Below the pieces are notes generated by a model. That model worked only from the letters and a program-made list of their open reading frames with translations, was not told the origin of the DNA and ran no database searches. A stretch of 64,000 nt of DNA, taken from contig NZ_CP149817.1 of the NCBI RefSeq assembly GCF_037935975.1, forward strand, positions 2,046,001 to 2,110,000. Reading direction: 5' to 3'. Position numbers and translations under genes: made by a program. Positions 8,143-21,003 of the stretch are shown piece by piece. The stretch comes from Teredinibacter turnerae (lineage in GTDB: Bacteria; Pseudomonadota; Gammaproteobacteria; Pseudomonadales; Cellvibrionaceae). Within the stretch, counting starts at the first letter, position 1; every line of letters starts with the position of its first letter.

Positions 8143-9366
8143 ATGGCAAAAACTGTCAAGGTGCATGTCAGCGACTTGCGGGTCGGGATGTTTGTATCAA
8201 AACTGGATCGAGACTGGCTTGATACGCCATTCATTATGCAAGGCTTTCTGCTCGAAGAGCGGGAAGATATCGATATTGTTGCGGAGTTTTGCGAGTACGT
8301 CTGGGTCGACGTCGACCATCGTGACCCAGGTAGCATATATAGCTCCAATATCGGTTCCGCGACCCAGGCACGCCAGCGCAACTTTGCCGAACCCAGCGTC
8401 TCAGTGGAGGAGGAGCACCGCAAAACCTACCAGACTTTCCGCGAAGCGCGCAGTATCACGCGCACACTACTCGACGATATTCGTCTCGGCGGTGCATTAA
8501 ATGGTGATACCGCGCGAGATGTAGTGAACGATTGCGTTCAGTCAGTTATTCGCCATCCTGATGCGCTGCTGTGGATGGCGAAAATCCGCGAAGAACGCGA
8601 ATACACCGCTGAACATTGTTTGAACGTGTGTATTTTGGCAATAGCCTTTGGCCGTCAATTGGGTATGGAGGAAGCGGATCTACACAACCTGGGATTCTGT
8701 GGTTTATTGCACGATGTTGGCAAGGTACGCGTGCCGCGAGAAGTGGTAGATAAGCCCGCGAGACTGACTACCAAAGAAATGCGCATGATGATGGCCCACA
8801 CGGTGCACGGCCGCAACCTGCTGATAGCGGGAAAAAATGTTTACTCCGGGGCAATCGACGTGGCCTATAGCCACCATGAACGAATAGATGGTGAAGGCTA
8901 CCCGCGCAAGTTACCCGGTAAAGGTATATCGCGGTTTTCGCGAATTATTTCTCTTGTCGATGCCTACGATGCAATGACCGCTGACCGCTGCTACGCGCCA
9001 GCAAAAACCTCTACCGAAGCCTTAAAAATAATTTACAACGAGCGCGGCAAGCAATTTGATGAAGAACTCGCGGTTAAATTTATCGAAACCATCGGCCTTT
9101 ACCCGGCGGGCAGTTTGGTCGAGCTCTATTCCGGTGAAGTCGGAATTGTGATCGAGTCCAACACCCGTTTCCGCCACTTACCTCGCGTCATTGTCCTGCT
9201 GGATAGCGAAAAAAAACCGCTGCAAAAAGAGCTGGTAAAAGATCTGGTGAATATTGAAAAGGGCGAGATGCCACGCAAGTATTTAATAAAACAAGTTTGG
9301 CGAGACGGTAGCTTTGATATTCGATTGCGGGATTATCAGAAAAAAGGATTGATTCTGAAGCTGTAG
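8143..9366 (+). CDS. HD-GYP domain cyclic-di-GMP phosphodiesterase with DUF3391
   Basis: A cytoplasmic protein of 407 residues that likely hydrolyses cyclic-di-GMP. The N-terminal 120 residues (VHVSDLRVGMFVSKLD, DIVAEFCEYVWVD) match DUF3391. The HD-GYP domain carries the metal-binding HD in LLHDVGKVRVP (about residues 190-191) and the defining HHERIDGEGYP (244-254), so the site appears intact. A GGGGAG Shine-Dalgarno at 8134-8140 decides for ATG 8143 over the in-frame GTG at 8131. No GGDEF partner gene is nearby. Confidence 0.92.
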   Translation: MAKTVKVHVSDLRVGMFVSKLDRDWLDTPFIMQGFLLEEREDIDIVAEFCEYVWVDVDHRDPGSIYSSNIGSATQARQRNFAEPSVSVEEEHRKTYQTFREARSITRTLLDDIRLGGALNGDTARDVVNDCVQSVIRHPDALLWMAKIREEREYTAEHCLNVCILAIAFGRQLGMEEADLHNLGFCGLLHDVGKVRVPREVVDKPARLTTKEMRMMMAHTVHGRNLLIAGKNVYSGAIDVAYSHHERIDGEGYPRKLPGKGISRFSRIISLVDAYDAMTADRCYAPAKTSTEALKIIYNERGKQFDEELAVKFIETIGLYPAGSLVELYSGEVGIVIESNTRFRHLPRVIVLLDSEKKPLQKELVKDLVNIEKGEMPRKYLIKQVWRDGSFDIRLRDYQKKGLILKL

Positions 9367-9574
9367 ACGGATTCAATTTCTGGTAGCGGGGGGAGAATCC
9401 ACAATTGAATATTACAGGTCCTGGCGGAGTTAAATTTCGCATAGTCTCTGTAGATTTCGATAATACTCTCCGCAGCCAACACTTCTACCCTGGCGCATCA
9501 ATCGCGAAAATGTCTAAAGGGACCTCTGATTAACCTAGTAATTTCTCTGCGTGACCTGCGGCGGTTAGTGGTTA

Positions 9575-9621
9575 GTTGCCTTTCGCAGTTAATGGCCTTA
9601 ATTCTTAATAAGAAAGGCAAC
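9575..9621. repeat. Inverted repeat, 10-bp arms
   Basis: gttgcctttc (9575-9584) pairs perfectly with gaaaggcaac (9612-9621) around a 27-base loop. Not followed by a T run, so it is not a typical terminator. Confidence 0.55.
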
Positions 9622-9655
9622 GCCACACATGATCGCCGCTGGCCGCGCCTTTATG

Positions 9656-9813
9656 CCCGTAGGTGCTACGGGGCTTGCAGGAATTTAACCTGATAAATTT
9701 GCGCTCGTTCGCCGTGCAAAGCTTCCGCTCCTGCTCACGCTGCTTACCTACGTCCATGTAGGCAGCCAGCACGCCTCGCTCCCGCGCCTACTCACGTTAA
9801 ATTCCTGTAAGCC
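9656..9813. repeat. Inverted-repeat-bounded element, 18-bp arms, about 142 bp between outer ends
   Basis: ggcttgcaggaatttaac (9672-9689) is the reverse complement of 9796-9813 apart from one base. A hairpin with stem cccgta/tacggg (9656-9672) abuts the left arm, and a short inverted repeat, cctac...gtagg, occurs inside near 9748-9763. The arrangement looks like a small non-autonomous element or a repeat family member; no target-site duplication was evident. Confidence 0.45.
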
Positions 9814-10234
9814 AGAGGAATCTATAGGTTAATTGGAGGTTCCTATATCTTTCCCAAGAGACCTGAGCACCTGGCGCCCAATGAGCAACCAACTGGAATT
9901 AAAAATAGATATACTTTTTGAGTTTGCCTTCTGTTAACTTGATAACAAAGCTTGCAACGTTAATAGTCAGTGTAGAGAGGAGCCGCCATTGGTCGATGGG
10001 CGGTGTAAGTCACCGAAGTGTCAGAATGTTCACGCCTCTCCGTCAGCATATCGAGGCATCGCGAATTGAATAAATAGGACCCTTTATTTAATTGCAGGAT
10101 AAACAGTGAAAACTCATTTTCGATCGTTATGGTTGGCAGAGCCTGAGGTAAATCACCAATATTTCAGGTGTCGTGTTGAGCGGCCGTTTAAATCACCACT
10201 CCACTTTCATTTTTTCGGCATGATCTTACAAGCC

Positions 10235-10750
10235 CTAGCCACACCAATTCATGCTGTAGATCCCCTGCTTAACTGCGCGATGGAAACTCGAATAGGGCCA
10301 GTTTTTCACCTGCGACACCAATCCGTGTTTTAGCGGGTTCACATGCATATAGTCCACATGATATTTGAAGTCATCTTCATCTTTTATTGTATGCTCCCAA
10401 AAACGGCGTTGCCAAATACCACGCTCATTTTTGCCGTGTCTTATTGTTGATAAATGCTCGGTTTTTGGTATGTCTTTCGAAAACCGCTTTTTAATTTCTC
10501 GCCATCGAGAAGAGTAGTCTGCATCACCCTGTGGTAACGTCCATACGGCGTGTAAATGGTCCGGCAAAACCACCCAGGCATCGATGCGAAAAGGCCTCCG
10601 ACATCGAACAAAACGCACCGAATCCCGAAGAGCATCGATATTATCAACCAACAGTGTTTTATTCCTTTCCAACAAATTCACAGTAAAAAAATACGTCCCA
10701 CCCTCGACATAGCTTCTTCGATACCGCACAAAACCTCCATATCCGCACAT
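10235..10750 (-). CDS. REP-associated tyrosine transposase (RAYT)
   Basis: A 171-residue Y1 HUH-type nuclease of the TnpA_REP family. Seen: the N-terminal YRRSYVEGGTYFFTVNL block, the HUH motif as HLH in VLPDHLHAVW (residues 65-67), the GIWQRRFWEHTI block, and the tyrosine-helix signature YMHVNPLKHGLV with the probable nucleophile Tyr134. All key residues are present, so it may be active. The ATG at 10750 sits four bases from the first REP unit; a GTG at 10729 (V8, RYRRSYV) matches the usual RAYT N-terminus and may be the true start. Its likely substrates, REPs with a GTAG head, begin immediately upstream (10755-12385). RAYTs are usually domesticated and do not move themselves. Confidence 0.92.
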   Translation of the reverse strand: MCGYGGFVRYRRSYVEGGTYFFTVNLLERNKTLLVDNIDALRDSVRFVRCRRPFRIDAWVVLPDHLHAVWTLPQGDADYSSRWREIKKRFSKDIPKTEHLSTIRHGKNERGIWQRRFWEHTIKDEDDFKYHVDYMHVNPLKHGLVSQVKNWPYSSFHRAVKQGIYSMNWCG

Positions 10751-10754
10751 CTAT

Positions 10755-12385
10755 CGCGATGAAACGTAGGTCGGATAAGCAAAGCGCCATCCGACATGCC
10801 CGATACATCCGACACGCCCCACGTATTCACCACTTCCACACAACCCCACGCCCGAACCAAAACCCCGTCGGGGGTTACCGCCTTGCAAAAAGTCGGCGGC
10901 GGTGATCGGTTTGGATAATGTCGGAAGGCGGCTGCGCCTTTTCCGACCTACGCCATATAAATTTTTCGCGATGAAACGTAGGTCGGATAAGCAAAGCGCC
11001 ATCCGACATGCCCGATGCATCCGACGCGCCCCACCTATCCACCACTTTCACACAACCCCACGCCCGAACCAAAACACCGTCGGGGTGACCGCCTTGGAAA
11101 CCACCAACGGTGGTGATTGGTTTGGACAATGTCGGAAGGCGGCTGCGTCTTTTCCGACCTACGCCATATAAATTTACCGCGATGAAACGTAGGTCGGATA
11201 AGCGAAGCGCCATCCGACATGCCCGATACATCCGACGCGCCCCACCTATCCACCACTTCCACACAACCCCACGCCCGAATCAAAACACCGCCGGGGGATA
11301 CCGCCTTGCAAAAAGTCGGCGGCGGTGATCGGTTTGGACAATGTCGGAAGGCGGCTGCGCCTTTTCCGACCTACGCCATATAAATTTACCGCGATGAAAC
11401 GTAGGTCGGATAAGCGAAGCGCCATCCGACATGCCCGATGCATCCGACATGCCCGATGCATCCGACATACCCCACCTATCCACCACTTCCACACAACCCC
11501 ACGCCCGAATCAAAACACCGCCGGGGGTTACCGCCTTGCAAAAAGTCGGCGGCGGAGATCGGTTTGGACAATGTCGGAAGGCGGCTGCGCCTTTTCCGAC
11601 CTACGCCATATAAATTTACCGCGATGAAACGTAGGTCGGATAAGCGAAGCGCCATCCGACATGCCCGATGCATCCGACATGCCCCACCTATCCACCACTT
11701 CCACACAACCCCAACGTCCACGCCCGAATCAAAACACCGCCGGGGGTTACCGCCTTGCAAAAAGTCGGCGGCGGTGATTGGTTTGGACAGTGTCGGAAGG
11801 CGGCTGCGCCTTTTCCGACCTACGCCATATAAATTTACCGCGATGAAACGTAGGTCGGATAAGCGAAGCGCCATCCGACATGCCCGATACATCCGACGCG
11901 CCCCACCTATCCACCACTTCCACACAACCCCACGCCCGAATCAAAACACCGCCGGGGGATACCGCCTTGCAAAAAGTCGGCGGCGGTGATCGGTTTGGAC
12001 AATGTCGGAAGGCGGCTGCGCCTTTTCCGACCTACGCCATATAAATTTACCGCGATGAAACGTAGGTCGGATAAGCGAAGCGCCATCCGACATGCCCGAT
12101 GCATCCGACATGCCCGATGCATCCGACATGCCCGATGCATCCGACATACCCCACCTATCCACCACTTCCACACAACCCCACGTCCACGCCCGAACCAAAA
12201 CACCGTCGGGGTGACCGCGTTGGAAACCACCAACGGCGGTGATCGGTTTGGACAGTGTCGGAAGGCGGCTGCGCCTTTTCCGACCTACGCCATATAAATT
12301 TACCGCGATGAAACGTAGGTAGGATAAGCAAAGCGCCATCCGACACGCCCGATGCATCCGACACGCCCCATGCATCCGACTATCA
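10755..12385. repeat. Tandem BIME/REP array, seven full units and a partial eighth
   Basis: Units begin at 10755, 10967, 11178, 11390, 11620, 11839, 12051 and 12304 (partial), with lengths 212, 211, 212, 230, 219, 212 and 253 bp. Each starts with cgcgatgaaa, then REP-A (GTAG head, then a gtcggat...atccgac hairpin). After a spacer of about 125 bp comes REP-B in inverted orientation (gtcggaaggcg...ttccgac ending in CTAC), then an AT-rich linker (catataaattt). The GTAG heads of B and the next A face each other across about 25 bp, as in bacterial interspersed mosaic elements. Two spacer variants occur: the gcaaaaagtcggcggcgg type in units 1, 3, 4, 5 and 6, and the gaaaccaccaacgg type in units 2 and 7. 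The array lies directly upstream of the RAYT gene. Confidence 0.93.
11429..12146. repeat. Nested 18-bp minisatellite inside the BIME units
   Basis: The motif atgcccgatgcatccgac directly after REP-A occurs once in most units, twice in the unit at 11390 and three times in the unit at 12051. These extra copies account for the longer units (230 and 253 bp). A further insertion of 6-7 bases (acgtcc type) lies before the gcccgaa spacer segment in the units at 11620 and 12051. Confidence 0.85.
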
Positions 12386-12587
12386 TTGACGAATCGACGC
12401 TCGAAAACAATAATACTTCTGTCGTAACTCGCGTTATGGCGATGTTAAGCCGGCGTTCGGTGATCAAAATATGCATAACAAGATTTATGCTCTGGTAAAC
12501 TATTTTGCGATGTGTAGCTTGAGTGCTACTGAGAATAAAGAGCTGTGGCTTGCTCTTTAACATCTGAATATTTTTGTGTAGATGAAT

Positions 12588-13061
12588 ATGAGTACACCTC
12601 TGATTACCGAACAAGGCCTTGCCAGGCTGCAGGCCGAGTTGGATTTCTTGTGGCGCACTGAGCGCCCGGAAGTTACCAAGAAAGTTACCTGGGCTGCGAG
12701 CCTCGGTGATCGAAGTGAAAATGCCGACTACCAATATAATAAGAAGAGATTGCGTGAGATAGATCGCAGGGTTCGATATCTGAGAAAGCGAATCGACTCT
12801 CTAAAAGTCGTGCCCTATTCGAAGGAGCAGGAAGGCAGGGTTTATTTTGGTTGTTGGGTGACTATCGAGAACGAAGACGGCGAACAGAAAAAACTGCGAA
12901 TTGTGGGTTACGACGAGATATTTGGCGAGAAGCAATATATCTCGGTAGATTCGCCTATGGCTCGCGCGCTGTTGCGCAAGCATGTTGGTGACGAGGTGGT
13001 AGTGCGTACGGAGGCTGGTGAGTTTTATTGGGAAATTCTGGCAATAGATTACAGTCAGTAG
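12588..13061 (+). CDS. greB: Transcription elongation factor GreB
   Basis: Rescues backtracked RNA polymerase by stimulating transcript cleavage. The N-terminal coiled coil (residues 1-75) contains the nearly invariant RPEVTKKVTWAASLGDRSE block with the acidic tip residues, then NADYQYNKKRLREIDRRVRYL. The C-terminal FKBP-like domain has RIVGYDEIFG and YISVDSPMARALL. The REIDRRVRYL and RPEVTKKV pattern separates GreB from GreA. ATG 12582 and ATG 12588 are both possible; the latter gives MSTPLIT, matching the usual GreB start. Confidence 0.95.
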   Translation: MSTPLITEQGLARLQAELDFLWRTERPEVTKKVTWAASLGDRSENADYQYNKKRLREIDRRVRYLRKRIDSLKVVPYSKEQEGRVYFGCWVTIENEDGEQKKLRIVGYDEIFGEKQYISVDSPMARALLRKHVGDEVVVRTEAGEFYWEILAIDYSQ

Positions 13062-13424
13062 ATTTTGTTTCTCGTTCTTTTCTTTTTTTACCTGCTGAAT
13101 AATTACGACAGTGGATTGGACGGCTGGCAAGGAACGTGCTCGGCCTGTAGGTGTTAGCTGAGGAGTTATTCTTGTGGTCCTTGCATCGGGTAACCGAATC
13201 GCCCGATCCGTCGCTCTATAGTAACGTGAATAGCCTCACTGGTCAGCGGTTCTAAATCAAACCTGCGTTGGTATTTACCCGGCGCCTTTAATTTTTCCGC
13301 TGCAAATATTCCGAAGCGGATTGAACAATGAAGAATTAAAACGGGCCAGGTTCGCCCGTTTTCCCGAGGTTGCTACGGTTGTCAGTGTATATGCTTTTAT
13401 TGTGCGTGTTAGCGAATTTTCTAT
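13062..13424. other. 363-bp convergent intergenic region
   Basis: Between greB and the S9 peptidase gene, which point towards each other. It has a pyrimidine-rich stretch just after greB, a 6-bp GC hairpin near 13185-13207 (atcggg/cccgat) and the terminator at 13338-13362. No gene seen. Confidence 0.6.
13338..13362. terminator. Rho-independent terminator, bidirectional
   Basis: Nine-base-pair stem aaaacgggc / gcccgtttt around a seven-base loop, with A and T runs at either side. Positioned between the convergent greB and S9 peptidase genes. Confidence 0.75.
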
Positions 13425-15377
13425 TTAAAGCTCAAAAACCTTCTGATAAAACGCCAGTTCAGTTTCCAGCATCGTTTTTATATTGGTGGCGTTGCGAAAT
13501 CCGTGGCCTTCATCGGCGAAGGTGACATACTCGACGTACAGGCCTTTATTTTTTACGGCATCTACCATCGCTTCCGCCTGATTGGGTGGCACCACCTTGT
13601 CTTCGAGCCCCTGAAAAACCAGTAGCGGGCAGCTGATTTTATCGACCGCGTGAATTGGGGAGCGTTGCTGGTAAAGTTCTGGCTGGTGTTGGTAGCTACC
13701 TACCAGTTTTTCCAGGTATTGCGCTTCAAATTTATGGGTATCTTGTGCCAGGGTTTCCAGGTCGCCAATACCGTACAAGCTGACGCCCGCACTGAATGTA
13801 TCGCGAAAGGCGAGGGCGGCGAGCACCGTATAACCACCGGCGCTGCTGCCTTTTATGATTAACTTGTTTTTGTCGACCCAGCCCTGGGCCACTGCATATT
13901 CGGCAGCAGCGCATACATCATCCACATCGAACACGCCCCACTGGCCGGAAAGCGCGTGGCGGTAGTCGCGACCATAGCCAGTACTGCCGCGATAGTTAAC
14001 ATCCATTACCGCAAAGCCGCGGTTTGTCCAGTACTGTATTTTCGCATTGAACGCCGTATCGGTGGCTGCAGTTGGTCCACCATGGCAAATGACTATGAGT
14101 GGTGGTAGGGCGTCATCATTTTTGTACTGACTGTTTCGCGGGGCGTAGTAAAACCCATACGCATTTGCATTTTGACTGGTGGGGAACTCTACGGCTGCGG
14201 GGAGTGATATTTCGCTTTCTTCTGCGCGCGAATCGCGTGTCGTGACGGCGAGGGGAATATCATTGTCATCCAATAAGTAGAGTGTGGGCGCCTGCGCGGG
14301 CGCAGCGCCGATGAATCCTGCTGTACCTTTGCCATCGGCAAATAAATCGCTAATGGACGATGGCGCATTTGCAACTGGTTTGCGGGGGGCAGGCCATTGG
14401 TTTTTGGATATATCCACCGTCATTAACTGCCATTCGCCATTGGTGCTGGCGCAGGCAAGCAGGGTGTTATTGTCCAAAAAGTCGTAAGTGGACATGCGAA
14501 ACACCCATTGTGGTGTTGCGAATTCGGCCTCCATTTGTGTAACTGGTTGGCTGATGGCGGTGTTCTTGCGCAATTGCGCATGAGGAACAACATAGATATT
14601 CCACCATTGATTAACATCGGAGACAAAATAGAGGTCGCCGTTGCTGTGGAACCGCGGCAAAAACAGGCTATGGCCGCTATGGCCTTCAACGGTTGTTGCG
14701 AATGTTTGGCAAAATGCGTCGTTTGCGCTGCGCCTGGTCACTGTGAGTTCGGTCGTATCCCAGGGCATGTCAGGCGCATTCCAGCTTAACCAAGCCAGAT
14801 ATTGACCATCTGAAGAAACGGTCGGGCTCGCATAAAAGTCTGCGCCTTCGGCAATGATAGAAATGACGTTGCCGTTGTTCAGATCTATGCTTACCAGACT
14901 GTTTGACGGGTGCGCAGACTCTGCGTTGTGGCTTTCGCACACGGCGATAATCGCGTTGGCTGCGGGGTCCAGAATAAGATCCGCATAGCGTGCGCTGGGT
15001 GTGTCGGTTATCGCCACAGGAATTGTTTTGTTACTGGGTTCGCGCTGGATACGATAAATTTGCTGATCGTCGGCCTGTACGAAGAAGATGTCGGTTTCGG
15101 TTATAAGATAACTGCCCCCGCCGTATTCATGTACTTTGGAGCGGGCGTTTAGCGGGGATGGGAGCAGGCTGGCCGGCTCTGCACTGCCGTCTATTGGCTG
15201 CGACATGATTGTGGTGCGGCCCTTTTCCTGGGGCAGCCCCTGTAGCCAAAATACCATATCGCCGACAATACTGGGCTCGGCGATACGTGGCGTGCCGTTG
15301 GCGACCCGTTCTGCGCAAATAGTCGATGGCCAGCGCCCGAAAGGCAGGTTTTTCTTGGGGGTGTCTCGCTCGTGCAT
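13425..15377 (-). CDS. S9 family prolyl oligopeptidase / acylaminoacyl-peptidase
   Basis: A 650-residue serine peptidase with a beta-propeller-like N-terminal half and an alpha/beta-hydrolase C-terminal third. The catalytic serine is in GSSAGGYTVLAAL, the aspartate in GLEDKVVPP, the histidine in DEGHGF, and the oxyanion region reads CHGGPTAA. No signal peptide is seen, so it is probably cytoplasmic and acts on short peptides. It is divergent from tilS, with 50 bases between the start codons. Exact specificity (dipeptidyl versus acylaminoacyl) cannot be read from sequence. Confidence 0.9.
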   Translation of the reverse strand: MHERDTPKKNLPFGRWPSTICAERVANGTPRIAEPSIVGDMVFWLQGLPQEKGRTTIMSQPIDGSAEPASLLPSPLNARSKVHEYGGGSYLITETDIFFVQADDQQIYRIQREPSNKTIPVAITDTPSARYADLILDPAANAIIAVCESHNAESAHPSNSLVSIDLNNGNVISIIAEGADFYASPTVSSDGQYLAWLSWNAPDMPWDTTELTVTRRSANDAFCQTFATTVEGHSGHSLFLPRFHSNGDLYFVSDVNQWWNIYVVPHAQLRKNTAISQPVTQMEAEFATPQWVFRMSTYDFLDNNTLLACASTNGEWQLMTVDISKNQWPAPRKPVANAPSSISDLFADGKGTAGFIGAAPAQAPTLYLLDDNDIPLAVTTRDSRAEESEISLPAAVEFPTSQNANAYGFYYAPRNSQYKNDDALPPLIVICHGGPTAATDTAFNAKIQYWTNRGFAVMDVNYRGSTGYGRDYRHALSGQWGVFDVDDVCAAAEYAVAQGWVDKNKLIIKGSSAGGYTVLAALAFRDTFSAGVSLYGIGDLETLAQDTHKFEAQYLEKLVGSYQHQPELYQQRSPIHAVDKISCPLLVFQGLEDKVVPPNQAEAMVDAVKNKGLYVEYVTFADEGHGFRNATNIKTMLETELAFYQKVFEL

Positions 15378-15427
15378 AGATTTTCCTGTATAAGTCTGCC
15401 GGTTCCGTTTTTTACCTAGGGGTGGCT

Positions 15428-16738
15428 ATGGTCGTTTTTCCAGGTTTGCAAGCTTACGAAACGCAATTGCGAGATGCAAAGGGCGTTTGGGTTGCGTTCA
15501 GCGGTGGGTTGGATTCCACGGTTTTATTGCATCAAGCAGCGCAACTGGGCCTGGAGCATCTGCAAGCCGTGCACGTTAATCATCAATTGTCACCCAATGC
15601 GACTGCCTGGCAACGGCATTGCGAGGATACCGCAAATTCACTGGGCGTGCCCCTGACCATAAAAACGGTCAATGTGGATGAACTTGGCGGGGGGCTTGAA
15701 GATGCTGCGCGCAAACTTCGTTACCAGATATTTAGCGAGCTGCTAAAGCCTGGTGATATTTTGCTCACAGCGCATCATGCGAATGATCAGGCGGAAACAC
15801 TTATTTACCGGTTAATGCGAGGCGCAGGCTTGAAAGGCCTGTGCGGTGTTCCCCGCTCGCGGAATCTGGGGCGAAGAAAAATCCTGTTGCGCCCCTTTCT
15901 GGATGTGTCACGCCCGCAGTTGGAGACGTGGGCCGAGGAGTACGCCGCCTGTTGGATCAAAGACGAGAGCAACGACGATACCTCGTTCGACCGCAACTAT
16001 ATTCGTCATCAGGTGATGCCTGCGCTCTCGACCCGTTGGCCGGGCGCTATTGAGCGAATCGCGACCTCGGCGAGCCTTCTTGCCGAAAGCCAGGAGCTGC
16101 TCGATGCCTATCTTGCAGAGGATCTCGATGCCTGTAAGCTGCGTAAAGAGCGTGTTGGTGAGAGCCTAATTCTCAATGTGTTCCTGAATTTTTCCGAAAT
16201 CCGCCAACACCATCTTTTGCGCTATTGGATAGGCCGGAGTGATTGCTTAATGCCATCCCAGCAGCATCTCATGGAGGTGCGCAAGCTGCTTCTGGCGGCG
16301 GAAGATGCAAAACCGGAGGTGAGCTGGGGCCCCGCGGGTGCACGCGGTGGCAGCGTCTATCGTTATCAAAACCGTTTATACCTGGCGCCCCGACTAAATT
16401 ACGCGATCGAGCGTGAAGCCTGCTACAAAAACTGGGATGGTGTTACTAAGCTTCAACTGGGTAACTTTTCCATTGTCGGTAAGCCTGCCGAAGTCGGCCT
16501 GGCGCCCGGTAATTATCGGGTTTTGTTCAGGGAAGGTGGCGAACGCTGTCAGCCTGCAGATAGGCAGAACTCCCAGACACTGAAGAAGTTGTTACAGGAG
16601 CACCGCCTGGAGCCCTGGTTGCGGGACGTAGTGCCGCTGGTTTATGCCGGTCAGGAACTGGTTGCGGTGGGTGATTTGTGGATTTGTCAGGGCTTCGAGA
16701 CGGCCGGCGGATTTCAGCCGGTTTGGCGCATTGAGTAG
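15428..16738 (+). CDS. tilS: tRNA(Ile)-lysidine synthase TilS
   Basis: Converts cytidine 34 of the tRNA-Ile CAU anticodon to lysidine, using ATP and lysine; essential for AUA decoding. The PP-loop ATP site is SGGLDSTVLLHQ (about residues 23-34), followed by AVHVNHQLSPNA and TAHHANDQAET and RLMRGAGLKGL. The C-terminal TilS domain follows (EGGERCQPADR, LKKLLQEHRLEPWLRD). Length 436 residues. An AGGGGTG Shine-Dalgarno at 15417-15423 supports ATG 15428 rather than the in-frame GTG at 15422. tilS before pyrG matches the conserved gammaproteobacterial order. Confidence 0.95.
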   Translation: MVVFPGLQAYETQLRDAKGVWVAFSGGLDSTVLLHQAAQLGLEHLQAVHVNHQLSPNATAWQRHCEDTANSLGVPLTIKTVNVDELGGGLEDAARKLRYQIFSELLKPGDILLTAHHANDQAETLIYRLMRGAGLKGLCGVPRSRNLGRRKILLRPFLDVSRPQLETWAEEYAACWIKDESNDDTSFDRNYIRHQVMPALSTRWPGAIERIATSASLLAESQELLDAYLAEDLDACKLRKERVGESLILNVFLNFSEIRQHHLLRYWIGRSDCLMPSQQHLMEVRKLLLAAEDAKPEVSWGPAGARGGSVYRYQNRLYLAPRLNYAIEREACYKNWDGVTKLQLGNFSIVGKPAEVGLAPGNYRVLFREGGERCQPADRQNSQTLKKLLQEHRLEPWLRDVVPLVYAGQELVAVGDLWICQGFETAGGFQPVWRIE

Positions 16739-16927
16739 GCTAGTAGTTTCTGGTATTCTGGCGTCCCATCTTAGGGCAGAACTGAAAGTCTATAACTGAT
16801 TGAATTTCCGCAAGAAACTGCCCTGTAAACTCCCGACTCAAGAATTTAGGCATCCTCTCTATGGTATCCACGTGCTGCTTTTGTACGGTATTCGCACGTC
16901 GTGAGATTTATGTGCCCACTTTATTAA

Positions 16928-20783
<3,856 letters not shown>

Positions 20784-20826
20784 GCGATCTGTACATACCA
20801 GAGGCTGTGTTGTGTAGCCTCACTCG

Positions 20827-20852
20827 AAACCCGGCTTTAGGCCGGGTTTTTT
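20827..20852 (+). terminator. Rho-independent terminator after eno
   Basis: Nine-base-pair stem aaacccggc / gccgggttt with a tttag loop, followed by T residues to 20852. It closes the pyrG-kdsA-eno unit, at the left edge of the eno-ftsB insertion. Confidence 0.9.
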
Positions 20853-21003
20853 GTGTCGGACAATTTTGGCGCTAATTCTGGCGCTATAGTCTGGTTTGTT
20901 TTTCTACTTGGGCATGCCCCACGCGGTTACGGTGAAAATATCACAGACCATCCCCCTCACCGAGCGTATCGTTGCGTCCATCAACTGAGACGGAGATCAC
21001 GCT

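Larger units (their letters stand above)
9367..10234. other. 868-bp hairpin-rich non-coding region
   Basis: No credible gene between the HD-GYP gene and the RAYT gene. It contains a long-loop hairpin (9575-9621), a tight hairpin (9656-9672) and an 18-bp inverted repeat spanning 9672-9813. It adjoins the RAYT/REP locus on the side away from the REP array and may be another mobile or decayed element. Confidence 0.6.

Noticed and set aside
10751-12375. Many overlapping frames of 60-183 codons on both strands in the REP array
   Set aside because: They repeat the same peptide (for example RLRLFRPTPYKF) because the DNA repeats every 212 bp. There are no ribosome sites, and coding potential is the same on both strands.
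10755-12385. CRISPR array
   Set aside because: The period is 211-253 bp with conserved spacers and inverted hairpins, not short repeats with unique spacers, and no cas genes are near.
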